NCBI RefSeq assembly: GCF_025398195.1
Contig: NZ_JAODNV010000016.1
Location: forward strand, 45,779-109,778
Direction of reading: 5' to 3'
Source: Chelativorans petroleitrophicus
GTDB lineage: Bacteria; Pseudomonadota; Alphaproteobacteria; Rhizobiales; Rhizobiaceae
DNA length: 64,000 nucleotides
Position 1 is the first letter of the stretch. Every line of letters begins with the position of its first letter. The notes beneath the pieces are model-generated. The model ran no database searches and was not told the DNA's origin. It worked only from the letters and a program-made list of their open reading frames with translations. Shown here piece by piece: positions 9,479 through 19,386 of the stretch. The position numbers and the translations under genes were made by a program.

Positions 9479-10197
9479 GCGTTCCGTCCTTCGCCCCGCT
9501 GGCGCCAGAACACCGAGGCGAGCTGCTCGAGATGTGCGCGCATTGCCGCTTCGGCCCGGTTCGGGTCACCGGCCTCGATGCCCTCGTAGATGGCGCAGTG
9601 CGCCTTGTAGGCCGTCTGCTCCTGGCCCGGAGCCGTCAGCGTCACAACACGCTGCTCCTTCAGCCATTCCGACATCTGATCGTGCAGGGCGAGGAAGACC
9701 GGATTGCGTGCAATCCGGGCGATCTCGAAATGGAAGGCGATGTCGGTGTCGGTGAAGCGCTCGCGGTCTCCTATCGCCTGACCGTTCGCCTCCAACGCCG
9801 CTTTCAGCGCATCGAGATCCTCTCGCGTTGCGCCGCGCGCCGCCTCCCGCGCCAGCCCGACCTCGAAGAACAGCCGCGCTCCCTGGAAATGGCGCTGTCC
9901 CTCCTCCGTCGACAGCATCTGCCGCACCGCCGGCGCCATGCCTGTGAAGATGTGCGTGGCCGTCGGCATCACCACGCGCGCCCGGGCACCGTTGGTAAGC
10001 TCGACGAGGCCTGCCTTCTGCAGCGCGATCAGCGCCTCCCGGATGGCCGGGCGTCCTACGCCGAAGCGCATTTGAAGGTCGCGTTCGGGCGGCAGTTGGT
10101 CGCCGGGCTTCAGCTTGCCGGCCAGGATCTGGGCTTCGAGATGTGCGGCGACGTGCTCGAAGAGCTTCTTACGCTCGATGATCAGAGGGTCAACCAT
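9475..10197 (-). CDS. FadR-subfamily GntR transcriptional regulator
   Basis: This 240-residue regulator has an N-terminal winged helix (LKPGDQLPPERDLQMRFGVGRPAIREALIALQKAGLVEL, about 32-70) and an all-helical FCD effector domain (about 95-230) with TDIAFHFEIARIARNPVF and RAEAAMRAHLEQL, the metal-ligand region of FCD proteins. It opens the otnK-otnC operon and therefore probably represses it in response to a sugar-acid intermediate. An AAAGG ribosome site lies 3 bases before the ATG. Confidence 0.9.
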   Translation of the reverse strand: MVDPLIIERKKLFEHVAAHLEAQILAGKLKPGDQLPPERDLQMRFGVGRPAIREALIALQKAGLVELTNGARARVVMPTATHIFTGMAPAVRQMLSTEEGQRHFQGARLFFEVGLAREAARGATREDLDALKAALEANGQAIGDRERFTDTDIAFHFEIARIARNPVFLALHDQMSEWLKEQRVVTLTAPGQEQTAYKAHCAIYEGIEAGDPNRAEAAMRAHLEQLASVFWRQRGEGRNA

Positions 10198-10498
10198 AAA
10201 CCTTTCATACCATTATGCTTAACAATCATGCAAGAGCTTGCAAGGATGAAAGTATAAGACTGCAATCGCGACAGGGACCCTGACTAGCCAGTCCTCGACA
10301 TTGCGGTGTGACACATGAGATTGCGCCCGGCGTCAGTGCAGAGTCGGGCAGACCACCCGAAGGCGAGCAGCCGATCGGAGCAGTTGTCGAGGCGGCGCGC
10401 AGGCCAGGGGCCAGCATCCGGCCCGATACGGGCAGCGTGGGCAAGAATGATCAAAACCAGCGGAAAGGCACTGCTATAACCCTCCGGGAAACATCCGC
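10198..10498. other. Intergenic region between FadR-type regulator and autotransporter remnant
   Basis: This 300-bp stretch must hold the otn operon promoter on the minus strand (AT-rich around 10200-10240). No other gene or clear repeat was seen. Confidence 0.4.
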
Positions 10499-11209
10499 GT
10501 GTCAATTGGCGGCAGCCTTATAGATGGAGATTTCGATCGGAGCGGCGGTTATGACGGGCATGGCTTCTATTTGGGAGGCTACTTCCAGCACGCGCCTGAG
10601 GAGGGCTTCCAGTTTCGCGGGTCAGGCGTAGTCGGCCTGTTCGACCTTGATGTCGACCGGACCTATGCAAACGGCAGCGGCACGGCGACGTCCTCCGGTG
10701 AGACGTCCGGGGAAAGCTGGGGCGTCGATGCCCGGCTTGGCTGGTCGTTCAAGCTGGATGACGAGACCTTCCTCACCCCGTTTGCACAGATATCATACAA
10801 CCATGCGTCTGTTGACGGCTGGACGGAAAGCGGCGGTCTCTTCCCCGCGCACATCAATGGCTTCGAGTCGAGTACCACTATCAGCCGTATAGGCCTGTCC
10901 GCCAAGAGCTTCGTTTCCGAGACGACGACTGTGTTCGGATCCGTCGCATGGGCTCATGTTCTTGATGCCCAAAACCCGACGGTGACGGGTTCACTGCTGG
11001 TTGCGGAATGCGACGACTCCAACCCGCTGCAGGCTTTCTGCAACATCGGCGGCACAAGCGACGGAGTGATTGACGACTGGGCGGAGGTCACCATCGGCAC
11101 CCGCGTTGAACTGTCCGCCGATGCTGTCTTCGACCTGTCCGTTACCGGAATGCTGGGAGAAGATCTGCTCGGAGGGGCCATCAAGGCCTGCATAAGCAAG
11201 GCTTTCTGA
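10499..11209 (+). pseudogene. Autotransporter beta-barrel domain, 5'-truncated
   Basis: This open frame of 236 codons encodes only the outer-membrane barrel part of a type V autotransporter: alternating amphipathic strands such as YDGHGFYLGGYFQ, GVDARLGWSFKLDDETFLTPFAQISYNHASVDGW and VFGSVAWAHVLDAQNP. The frame begins at a GTG inside what should be the barrel, with no signal peptide or passenger domain. The C-terminus ends in phenylalanine, as expected for barrels. About 300 bp upstream hold no passenger sequence that I can see, so this is probably the stranded 3' end of a larger gene. It could be translated, but it could not be exported. Confidence 0.65.
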
Positions 11210-11336
11210 TGCGTTGGTCCCGGGCGCTGGCCGGATTCGGAGGCTTTCTGCGGTCTGGTCAGCGCATCGCAGACGTCCTTTGCCGCAGAGAGAGCAGCTG
11301 TACGGGCTCTGGACACCGCGATACGAACACCATCAG

Positions 11337-12023
11337 CTAACTCCACGGATCGGTGCTGTCCTCGTCATTGGCCGGCGTGGTATGAGCGCCAGCGGCGCTT
11401 TGGCTCACCAGCCCTGCATCCTCGAGCGCTTCGAGGTCCGGCAGGTCGCGCAGGCTGTCGAGCCCGAAGTGCTCCAGGAATTTCCGCGTCGTTACATAAG
11501 TGTATGGGGCTCCGGGCTGCGGCGAACGCGGCCCGGAGGCGATCAAATCAAGCCGCCGCAACTGTCCGATCGTGTCGCGTGACACCTCGCGGCCCAATAT
11601 GTCGGACAGGCCCGCGCGCGTGACAGGCTGGTGATAGGCGATCGTGGCCAGCACCAGCATTTCCCCCTCGGTGATGTCGGCGGCCATGGTGCTGCCGCCG
11701 AAGGCGGCCTTCAGCACGCCGGCCATGCGCGGCCGGGTGCGGAACTGCCAGCCGCCGGCGACAGCCACAATCTCGTAAGGCCGGCCGGCAAGCTCATTGA
11801 CAATATCCTCGATCAGGAGATCGATGCTGCAGTCGCGGCCAACCAGAGGCGCCAGCATCTCACGGGTGACCGGCTCGGCAGAAGCGAAGATCACCGCCTC
11901 GACCCGCATCATCCATTCGCGCCAGCGCGCCTCGGGCGGCAGGTGGTCGAGCTCCCGGTCGAAGAGGCCGCCCTCCCCTGCTCCGTTCTGCAGTGTCCGG
12001 GCTGCCTTCGCCATGGCCGTCAC
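11337..12023 (-). CDS. scpB: ScpB-family chromosome segregation/condensation protein, replicon-borne
   Basis: This is a homologue of ScpB, the winged-helix kleisin-associated subunit of SMC-ScpAB condensin, 228 residues. It shows the expected first winged helix (MMRVEAVIFASAEPVTREMLAPLVG), the GGWQFRTRP turn, the second winged helix with ITEGEMLVLATIAYHQPVTRAGLSDILGREVS and the GLIASGP-like element. It starts at a GTG overlapping the DUF1403 stop by 4 bp (GTGA), so the two genes are coupled. No scpA or smc is nearby. On rhizobial replicons a stand-alone ScpB of this type is typically paired with DUF1403 and a tyrosine integrase; here the integrase lies 40 kb away. Confidence 0.88.
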   Translation of the reverse strand: MTAMAKAARTLQNGAGEGGLFDRELDHLPPEARWREWMMRVEAVIFASAEPVTREMLAPLVGRDCSIDLLIEDIVNELAGRPYEIVAVAGGWQFRTRPRMAGVLKAAFGGSTMAADITEGEMLVLATIAYHQPVTRAGLSDILGREVSRDTIGQLRRLDLIASGPRSPQPGAPYTYVTTRKFLEHFGLDSLRDLPDLEALEDAGLVSQSAAGAHTTPANDEDSTDPWS

Positions 12024-12985
12024 AACCCGTAGAGCCGGAATGCGGGTCGGCCCGTGAGCTCGCGGACGGCGCCCAGGCTCACGAGCCGGCCAAACAGGCG
12101 CCGGCTGGAGCGGTCGCTGGCGGCCCTGCCCTGCCGCGCGGCAAGCGCATCTTCCTTAAGCAGCGCCAGGACCGTTTCATCGGCATCCCTGCCGCGCAGC
12201 CTGGGCGCGATCGCCAGAAGCCGCTCGGCGCGTCGGGCAAGATCCGCATAAAGGTCATGGGCGAAAGCGGCGGCCTGGCCATAGGCGCGCGCGCAGGCCG
12301 CCAACCACCGGCGCGGGTCGGCCTGCGGCCCGGCAGCAAGGGTCAGGGAGCTTCGGTCGAGACGGATGGCAAAGAGCGGGACAGGCGCGGGCCAGTTAAG
12401 GCTGCGCGCTAGCGCGACGTCGGCCAGCCACAGCGCCAACGGCCGGCTATCCGGCCGGAGCCGCAGGCTCAATGCCGCAACGGAGATTGCCGCCTCGAGC
12501 GGATTCCCACACCTCGCACCTTCGGCAAACGGGGCATCGATCGCCTCTTCCGCCGCCTCGTCTATCGTGAATGACAGCAGATTGGCTAGTGTCTCACGCC
12601 AGTCCGAATCCGGCGCTGGCGGCCTCAGGATCGAACCCTTGGCAAGCATCTGCCAGGCAAGAAGCACTGAGCCCGCTGGACCGGGATCGTCGCCGGGCCG
12701 CGTGAAATAGAGATGGTCGCGCAGGGTTGCGGCATCTTCCCGACGTCCTTGCAGCCTGACAACGGCTTCGGCCGAGGCGAGCGCCAGACGCTGCCGCCAA
12801 AGCTCTGTTATAGGATGGCTGGCGCAAGCAATGGGATGGATCGCGGCAAGCGCCGCCCCGGCGGAAAACAGAGCGTCCTCAGGGCTTTCGCATTGGCCCG
12901 CTGTCCGCGTCCAGTCCGGCAAAGGCGGGAAAGCTGGCGGCGGCTCTGGTAGGTGATGGGGGCGCGGCGGCATGATTCGGATCAT
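12020..12985 (-). CDS. DUF1403 family protein
   Basis: This is a helical protein of about 321 residues of unknown function, seen mainly on Hyphomicrobiales replicons beside scpB. The usual proline-rich N-terminus (MPPRPHHLPEPPPAFPPLPD) follows an ATG at 12985 (or 12973). The open frame extends further upstream, but that part runs through the dyad at 12991-13035 and has no protein-like character. Conserved-looking segments are FSAGAALAAIHPI, NPLEAAISVAALSLRLRPD and the C-terminal RRLFGRLVSLGAVRELTGRPAFRLYGL. It is translationally coupled to scpB. A role in replicon maintenance is inferred from context only. Confidence 0.82.
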   Translation of the reverse strand: MIRIMPPRPHHLPEPPPAFPPLPDWTRTAGQCESPEDALFSAGAALAAIHPIACASHPITELWRQRLALASAEAVVRLQGRREDAATLRDHLYFTRPGDDPGPAGSVLLAWQMLAKGSILRPPAPDSDWRETLANLLSFTIDEAAEEAIDAPFAEGARCGNPLEAAISVAALSLRLRPDSRPLALWLADVALARSLNWPAPVPLFAIRLDRSSLTLAAGPQADPRRWLAACARAYGQAAAFAHDLYADLARRAERLLAIAPRLRGRDADETVLALLKEDALAARQGRAASDRSSRRLFGRLVSLGAVRELTGRPAFRLYGL

Positions 12986-12990
12986 ACACC

Positions 12991-13035
12991 GGCGCGGCGC
13001 TTTACGCCATTGAAATGGCAGAAAACCGCCGCGCC
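12991..13035. repeat. 45-bp imperfect dyad, copy A (candidate recombinase site)
   Basis: The left arm GGCGCGGCG..TTT...GCCATT and the right arm AATGGC..AAAACCGCCGCGCC are inverted copies around a central GA, with one single-base offset between arms. The dyad sits directly upstream of the DUF1403 start. A related copy lies at 51900-51945; the two match at 36 of 46 positions in the same orientation without gaps. The size and two-arm layout resemble a tyrosine-recombinase core site, although an operator for DUF1403-scpB is an alternative. Confidence 0.6.
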
Positions 13036-13199
13036 TTTTCCAGCCGCCACAAGTCCGAACCGCGCTCGCATCGCAGCAAGCAGGCCAATCCGCTGCCGGC
13101 CACCGCCCACGTCGCACAGCGTGTGGCGTAGCCCTGAAGTGGAAAAGCCTCGGTGTAAGTTTCCGGGCAATGGCGGTGGTTGAGGAGATAGTCCCGGGA

Positions 13200-13596
13200 C
13201 TATGCCTCCGGGATGACGAGCAGCCCGATATCGCCCTTCGCCGGCCGCGCCTGGAAAAGTTCCTTCTGCTCGGCACGGCGTTGGCAGCCTCCCGTTCTGC
13301 GCACCTGCCGCGCGTGAGCGAATTTGCGGTATGCCCAGTCGGGCACGGTGTGCGTCAATTCGTCGATGATGGTCTTGATGCCGTTTTTGGCGGTAAGATG
13401 CGTCTGCCGGTCGTAATTGTCCCAGTCGTAGTGACCAGGCCGTCTTTCGATTGCACTCCACATGAACCAGTGCCGGAAGACATTGAGCCCATCCTCCACC
13501 GCCGTCTGATAACCCACTTCCAGTCCTCCCGCGGTGGATTCGACTTGCGGAATAGACGGCCCCGAAGGAAATTTGCGGCACCTTGTCCGTAGGTAT
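13200..13596 (-). pseudogene. GH42-like beta-galactosidase, 5' fragment, frameshifted
   Basis: Reading across minus-strand frames recovers the start of a glycoside hydrolase 42-like beta-galactosidase: PTDKVPQISFGAVY, FRKSNPPREDW, then YQTAVEDGLNVFRHWFMWSA, IERRPGHYDWDNYDRQ and AKNGIKTIIDELTHTVPDWA. An AAGGAG ribosome site is intact, but the start codon position (13594-13596) reads ATA. One base is missing after the FGAVY codons near 13552, a second shift lies before YQTAV, and the sequence stops being family-like near 13270. Only about 120 of the usual roughly 650 codons remain. Confidence 0.75.
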
Positions 13597-13627
13597 GTGA
13601 AACGCTCCTTTTCGCGCGCATCATTGG

Positions 13628-13803
13628 CAGACCGCAGTCCTGGCCATAATAGCCATAAGCCCTACTAGTCGTGGCGACGACGGGCATTCGTAATGATCCT
13701 GAAGATTGGCGTCGACGCCGGGCCGCGCGAGCCGCACGGGAATGCCGTGGCGGAGAAGCTCTTCCTCCGGGCCGATGCCCGACAGCTGCCGAAGTCTTCC
13801 TAG
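13628..13803 (-). pseudogene. GMC oxidoreductase internal fragment
   Basis: The minus strand encodes [20 protein letters not shown] followed by [16 protein letters not shown], the classic GMC flavoprotein segment before the substrate domain (as in choline or glucose dehydrogenases). After a frameshift YGYYGQDCG follows. About 55 codons remain, flanked by unrelated sequence. The neighbouring GH42 fragment is in the same orientation, so both may be remnants of one former sugar locus. Confidence 0.7.
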
Positions 13804-13833
13804 GATTCGCTCCTTAGGAATGTTCGTCAGGCA

Positions 13834-13865
13834 CAAGAAAAGAGGGCGCCGACTTCCCGGCGCCC
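13834..13865 (-). terminator. Rho-independent terminator of the 13.9-kb binding-protein gene
   Basis: On the minus strand a perfect 7-bp stem (GGGCGCC at 13844-13850 with GGCGCCC at 13859-13865, 8-base loop) is followed by TCTTTTCTT. It lies 10 bp past the stop codon of the substrate-binding protein gene at 13876. Confidence 0.8.
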
Positions 13866-13875
13866 GCACTCACTG

Positions 13876-15138
<1,263 letters not shown>

Positions 15139-15229
15139 CTAGATGTCGCCTCGCCCCGCGGCCGGTGGACATTGTCTGCCATGCATTATCGCACTGCCGA
15201 AGGCGCGAACCAAACGCATACGCATCAAT

Positions 15230-15243
15230 TCATAGCGCTACGA
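15230..15243. promoter_or_regulatory. LacI-type operator O1
   Basis: TCATAGCGCTACGA matches the perfect palindrome of O2 at 13 of 14 positions. Its centre is 89 bp from that of O2, both inside the divergent promoter region of the binding-protein gene and the Gfo/Idh operon. The CG-centred palindrome is typical of LacI-family sites; the likely binder is the LacI protein encoded at 22733. Confidence 0.7.
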
Positions 15244-15318
15244 AATCGTGAATGTCAATCCGAACAACCTATCGGCTGATTTCCCACATGTGATTGACGA
15301 ATGATCGAGCCGACAATA

Positions 15319-15332
15319 TCGTAGCGCTACGA
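15319..15332. promoter_or_regulatory. LacI-type operator O2
   Basis: TCGTAGCGCTACGA is a perfect 14-bp palindrome about 46 bp before the ATG of the Gfo/Idh/MocA gene. Together with O1 it could allow cooperative or looped repression of both divergent transcripts. Confidence 0.78.
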
Positions 15333-15377
15333 AACCGGCTCTGGTGAGCTGCACAATCCTGTTCAGGTGGAGGAGCA

Positions 15378-16487
15378 ATGTCGGCGGAAACAATAAGGTA
15401 TGGGCTCATCGGCGCGGGCATGATGGGCCGGGAGCACATCCGGAACCTTTCCGTGATCCCCGGATCGCGCATCGTAGCGATCGCCGATCCAAATGCGGAA
15501 TCGCGGCGGACGGCAGCGGAACTCCTGCACGAAAAGCCGATGCTGTTCGATGAGGCCGACGCACTTCTCGACAGCGACTTTTGCGACGCGCTGATCATCG
15601 CCTCGCCGAACGACACCCATGCGGGCCTGCTTGACCGGATCTTCTCGATGCAGAACCCGGTGCCGGTGCTCGTCGAAAAGCCGATCTGTACGGAGCCGTC
15701 CGATCTCGAAAGGTTACGCCGGGGTGCGGCCGAGTATCCCAAGCCGATCTGGGTCGGCATGGAGTACCGCTACATGCCACCAGTGGCCACACTTATCAAA
15801 GAAGTGCACGAAGGGCGGGTCGGCAGGCCTGCAATGATTGCCATGCGCGAGCATCGCCACCCCTTCATGCAGAAGGTGGATAATTGGAACCGCTTCTCCA
15901 AGCGCACCGGCGGCACGCTGGTGGAAAAGTGCTGCCATTTCTTCGATCTGATGCGATTTATCGCCCGTTCGGAGGCGGTCCGGGTGTACGCTTCGGGGGC
16001 AGCGGACTTCAACCACCTGGACGAGCGCTATGACGGCCGGCAGCCAGACATCCTGGACAACGCCTTCGTCATCGTCGATTTCGCCAATGGTATGCGCGCG
16101 CACCTTGATCTGTGCATGTTCGCCGACGGCTCATGGTGGCAGGAAGCCTTCGCGGTGACAGGAAACAAGGCCAAGATCGAATGCCTGGTGCCGGCCTCCC
16201 GCGGCTACGAGGAAAAAGTGCCGGCCGAAGTGCTGTTCAGCCCGCGCAACGAGCGCAAGACGCTGGAGCGGAGGCTGGTGGAGGTTGACGAGGAGGTTCT
16301 CGCCGCTGGTGCCCATCACGGCTCCACTTATTATGAGCACCTGGGATTCCGCCGCGCGATCCTCGGCCAAGGCCCGGTGGAGGTAAGCGTAGAGGACGGG
16401 CTGAAGGCGGTCGCCATAGGCATGGCGGCAGAGCTTTCCGTTCGCGAGAAGCGCGCGGTGGAGGTCGACGGGCTGCAGTTCGGCTGA
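15378..16487 (+). CDS. Gfo/Idh/MocA family NAD(P)-dependent oxidoreductase
   Basis: This 369-residue enzyme has an N-terminal Rossmann fold (GLIGAGMMGREH, with the dinucleotide motif at 12-17), the family EKP triad at 100-102 (VLVEKPI), and a C-terminal alpha/beta domain with GGTLVEKCCHFFDLMRF, where the catalytic histidine is expected. It probably oxidises or epimerises a sugar or cyclitol at a ring carbon. It heads the operon of importer and sugar-acid genes; an excellent GGAGGAG ribosome site precedes the ATG. The exact substrate is unknown. It could act as the first dehydrogenase of the pathway or in a side branch. Confidence 0.9.
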   Translation: MSAETIRYGLIGAGMMGREHIRNLSVIPGSRIVAIADPNAESRRTAAELLHEKPMLFDEADALLDSDFCDALIIASPNDTHAGLLDRIFSMQNPVPVLVEKPICTEPSDLERLRRGAAEYPKPIWVGMEYRYMPPVATLIKEVHEGRVGRPAMIAMREHRHPFMQKVDNWNRFSKRTGGTLVEKCCHFFDLMRFIARSEAVRVYASGAADFNHLDERYDGRQPDILDNAFVIVDFANGMRAHLDLCMFADGSWWQEAFAVTGNKAKIECLVPASRGYEEKVPAEVLFSPRNERKTLERRLVEVDEEVLAAGAHHGSTYYEHLGFRRAILGQGPVEVSVEDGLKAVAIGMAAELSVREKRAVEVDGLQFG

Positions 16488-16513
16488 ACGGATGCCGGGA
16501 CAGGGAGGGACGC

Positions 16514-17626
16514 ATGGCCTCGGTCAAGCTGGAAGGAATCAGGAAGAGCTACGGCGCCGTCGAGGTCGTGAAGGGTATCGATCTCGAGGTGGCGGACAAG
16601 GAGCTGGTGGTGCTGGTGGGCCCCTCCGGCTGCGGCAAGTCGACGACGCTGCGTATGATTGCGGGCCTCGAATCCATCACCGCCGGGACGCTTACGATCG
16701 GCGACAGAACGGTGAACGGACTGCCGCCGCGCGAACGCGATATCGCGATGGTCTTCCAGGACTACGCGCTTTATCCGCACAAGACCGTCTACGAGAACAT
16801 GGCGTTCGGGCTGAAGGTGCGAAATCACCCGCGCCATGAAATTGACAGCCGCGTCAAGCAGGCAGCTGAAACGTTGGGGATCGCGCATCTTCTGGACCGC
16901 AAGCCTAGCCAGCTTTCGGGCGGCCAGCGCCAGCGCGTCGCTATGGGGCGGGCGATCGTTCGCCGGCCGCAGGTCTTCCTGTTCGACGAGCCGCTGTCGA
17001 ACCTTGATGCGAAACTGCGCGGCCAGGTGCGCACCGAGATCAAGAAGCTGCATCAGGACATCGCCGCGACGATCATCTACGTCACGCACGATCAGGTGGA
17101 AGCGATGACGCTCGCCGACCGCATCGTGGTGATGCGCAATGGCGAGATAGAGCAGCTCGGCACGCCCGACGACGTCTACAACACGCCGGCCACCATGTTC
17201 GTGGCAAGCTTCATAGGCGCGCCGGCGATGAATTTCCTCTCCGCAACCGTGTCCGGCGGCCATGCGCGCCTTGCCGAGGGTGGCCGGGTGCCGTTGGGCG
17301 CGCTGGCAGCGATCCTCTCAGACGGAGACAAGGTGAAGGTGGGCATCCGGCCGGAGCATTTTCTGGAAGAGTCGAACGGCGACTGCACTGTGACGGGCAC
17401 GGTTCAGGTTGTTGAGCCGCTCGGAGCAGACACGCTGGTGCACTTCACGGTGGGCGGCGAGACGATGACGGCGCGCGTCGCGGCACAAACGCGGCCTGCA
17501 CCCGGCACGAGAGTGACGCTCGGATGCGATCCCGCCCGCATCCATATCTTCGACCCTGTGAGCGAGCGGGCATATCGGCCGCAGGCAGCGCAAGAGAGGC
17601 ACGGCTCCATGGCCGTGGAGGCATGA
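16514..17626 (+). CDS. Sugar ABC transporter ATP-binding protein (UgpC/MalK type)
   Basis: This 370-residue ATPase energises the importer. The Walker A motif is GPSGCGKST (36-44), the signature is LSGGQRQR (about 132-139), Walker B is VFLFDEP, and the H-loop is YVTHDQ. A C-terminal TOBE/OB regulatory domain (about 240-360, VKVGIRPEHF) marks it as the CUT1 type. It lies 26 bp after the oxidoreductase gene and 1 bp before the first permease gene. Confidence 0.95.
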   Translation: MASVKLEGIRKSYGAVEVVKGIDLEVADKELVVLVGPSGCGKSTTLRMIAGLESITAGTLTIGDRTVNGLPPRERDIAMVFQDYALYPHKTVYENMAFGLKVRNHPRHEIDSRVKQAAETLGIAHLLDRKPSQLSGGQRQRVAMGRAIVRRPQVFLFDEPLSNLDAKLRGQVRTEIKKLHQDIAATIIYVTHDQVEAMTLADRIVVMRNGEIEQLGTPDDVYNTPATMFVASFIGAPAMNFLSATVSGGHARLAEGGRVPLGALAAILSDGDKVKVGIRPEHFLEESNGDCTVTGTVQVVEPLGADTLVHFTVGGETMTARVAAQTRPAPGTRVTLGCDPARIHIFDPVSERAYRPQAAQERHGSMAVEA

Positions 17627-17627
17627 G

Positions 17628-18554
17628 ATGAGCGGGGCGGTGCACTCCGCGCTGCGGCTTAAGCAGCGTCGCGACTGGGCGTCCTTCATGGACCCGTCGG
17701 ATCGGGCGCTGGCGTTTTGGCTGCTTGCGCCGACGGCGATCCTCCTACTCCTGATCATCGTCTACCCGGTCGGGCGGCTGGTGTGGACGAGCCTCCACAA
17801 CCTTTCGCTTACCTCCGGGCTGCCGGCAGAATTTGTCGGGCTCGAAAACTTCGAGATCATGCTGGATGATCCGATCTTCTGGGCGGCGCTCTGGAACACA
17901 GTGCTGATCACCATCATCACGGTGCCCGGCGCGCTGCTCGTCGGTCTGGGGCTGGCGCTCCTTGCCAACCTGCCCTTCCGGTACAGGTGGCCGGTGCGGC
18001 TCTCCCTGCTCGTGCCATGGGCGCTGCCGCTCTCGTTCGTGGGCCTGATCTTCGCCTGGTTCTTTCAGTCGCAGTATGGCGTCGTCAACGACATCCTGAT
18101 GCGCTTCGGACTTCCGCGCATCATATGGTTCAATTCGCCTGAATGGTCCTTTACGGCGATCTGCCTTGCCATCATCTGGAAGACCTCCTCATTCGTTGGT
18201 TTGATCCTCCTTGCCGGGCTGCAGACGATCCCCCGCTCGCTCTATGAAGCAGCCGATGTGGACGGCGCCGGGCGGCTCAGGCAGTTTTTCGAGATCACGC
18301 TACCGCTGCTCAAGCCAGCCATCGTCGTGGCGCTGATCTTCCGCACGATCACCGCCCTGCAGACCTTCGACATTCCCTACACGATGACGCGCGGCGGGCC
18401 GGGCACCAGCACAGCGACACTCGCCATGTATATCCACCAGAACACCGTCAGCTTCCTCGACCTCGGCTACGGTTCGGCGCTTGCGGTGGCGATGTTCGTG
18501 CTGTCGATGGGAGTGACGGTCATCTATCTACGCATGATGGGCAAGGGGCACTGA
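17628..18554 (+). CDS. Sugar ABC transporter permease (MalF/UgpA type)
   Basis: This inner-membrane permease has 308 residues with six predicted helices. The EAA loop that contacts the ATPase reads EAADVDGAGRLRQFFEITLPLLKP. The N-terminal helix starts at about residue 27 (ALAFWLLAPTAILLLLIIVYPVG). It forms a heterodimer with the product of the next gene, which starts 1 bp after its stop codon. Confidence 0.94.
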   Translation: MSGAVHSALRLKQRRDWASFMDPSDRALAFWLLAPTAILLLLIIVYPVGRLVWTSLHNLSLTSGLPAEFVGLENFEIMLDDPIFWAALWNTVLITIITVPGALLVGLGLALLANLPFRYRWPVRLSLLVPWALPLSFVGLIFAWFFQSQYGVVNDILMRFGLPRIIWFNSPEWSFTAICLAIIWKTSSFVGLILLAGLQTIPRSLYEAADVDGAGRLRQFFEITLPLLKPAIVVALIFRTITALQTFDIPYTMTRGGPGTSTATLAMYIHQNTVSFLDLGYGSALAVAMFVLSMGVTVIYLRMMGKGH

Positions 18555-18555
18555 T

Positions 18556-19386
18556 ATGGCGCAACTTTTCACTGGCCTCCCCCTTCGGCTGATCGCGGCC
18601 GGCGTGCTGCTCATCAATGGGCTTTTTCCCGTGCTTTGGCTGTTCCTGACTTCCCTCAAATCGGAACTGGAGCTGACACGCACACCGATCACGTGGCTGC
18701 CGGACCGGCCGACGATCGCCAACTACGTCGATGCGTTCTCAGACCAGCCGCTGCACATCTTTCTGATGAACTCCTTCGCGGTGGCAACGCTTTCGACCAT
18801 TTCGACGCTTCTGGTCTCCACCTTTGCGGCCTATGCGATCGCTCGGCTGCAACTGCGCTTCCGCGCGCTTATTCTTTCGGTGATCATCGCCGTTTCCACC
18901 TTCCCGCTGGTGACGCTGCTTGTTCCGCTCTTTGAGACCATGCGGGCGCTCAACCTGCTCAACACCTACACCGCACTGGTGCTTCCTTATACGGTGCTCA
19001 GCCTGCCGGTCTGCACGCTCGTTCTTGTCTCCTTCTTCGACGGCATTCCGCGGGATCTCGAAAACGCGGCCATGGTGGATGGCTGCACGCGACTTGGAGC
19101 GCTGTTCAGGGTCGTCGTGCCGCTCGCTGGACCGGGCGTGTTCACCGCGGCGATCCTCGCCTTCGTGAATGCGTGGGACGAGTTTCTGCTAGCGCTTTCC
19201 TTCAACGCAAGCCCGATGCTCAGGACGCTACCGGTCGGCATCACACTCTATCAGGGTGAGTTCGCCTTCCCCTGGACGGTGATTTCCGCGGCCCTGGTGG
19301 TCGGCATAGTCCCACTCGCCATCCTCATCGTCATCTTCCAGGAGCGCGTCGTCTCCGGGCTGACTGCAGGGGGCATGAAAGGATGA
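18556..19386 (+). CDS. Sugar ABC transporter permease (MalG/UgpE type)
   Basis: This second permease subunit has 276 residues and six helices, with the EAA motif in ENAAMVDGCTRLGALFRVVVPLAGPG. The ATGA overlap with the dehydratase gene at 19383 ties import to catabolism in one transcript. Confidence 0.94.
   Translation: MAQLFTGLPLRLIAAGVLLINGLFPVLWLFLTSLKSELELTRTPITWLPDRPTIANYVDAFSDQPLHIFLMNSFAVATLSTISTLLVSTFAAYAIARLQLRFRALILSVIIAVSTFPLVTLLVPLFETMRALNLLNTYTALVLPYTVLSLPVCTLVLVSFFDGIPRDLENAAMVDGCTRLGALFRVVVPLAGPGVFTAAILAFVNAWDEFLLALSFNASPMLRTLPVGITLYQGEFAFPWTVISAALVVGIVPLAILIVIFQERVVSGLTAGGMKG

Noticed and set aside
12986..13276. N-terminal extension of DUF1403 to 13276
   Set aside because: The extension reads through the dyad and is arginine/serine-rich; the family start is at 12985 or 12973.
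16331..17263. Long minus-strand frame opposite the ABC ATPase gene
   Set aside because: It mirrors the ATPase coding strand and has no family features.
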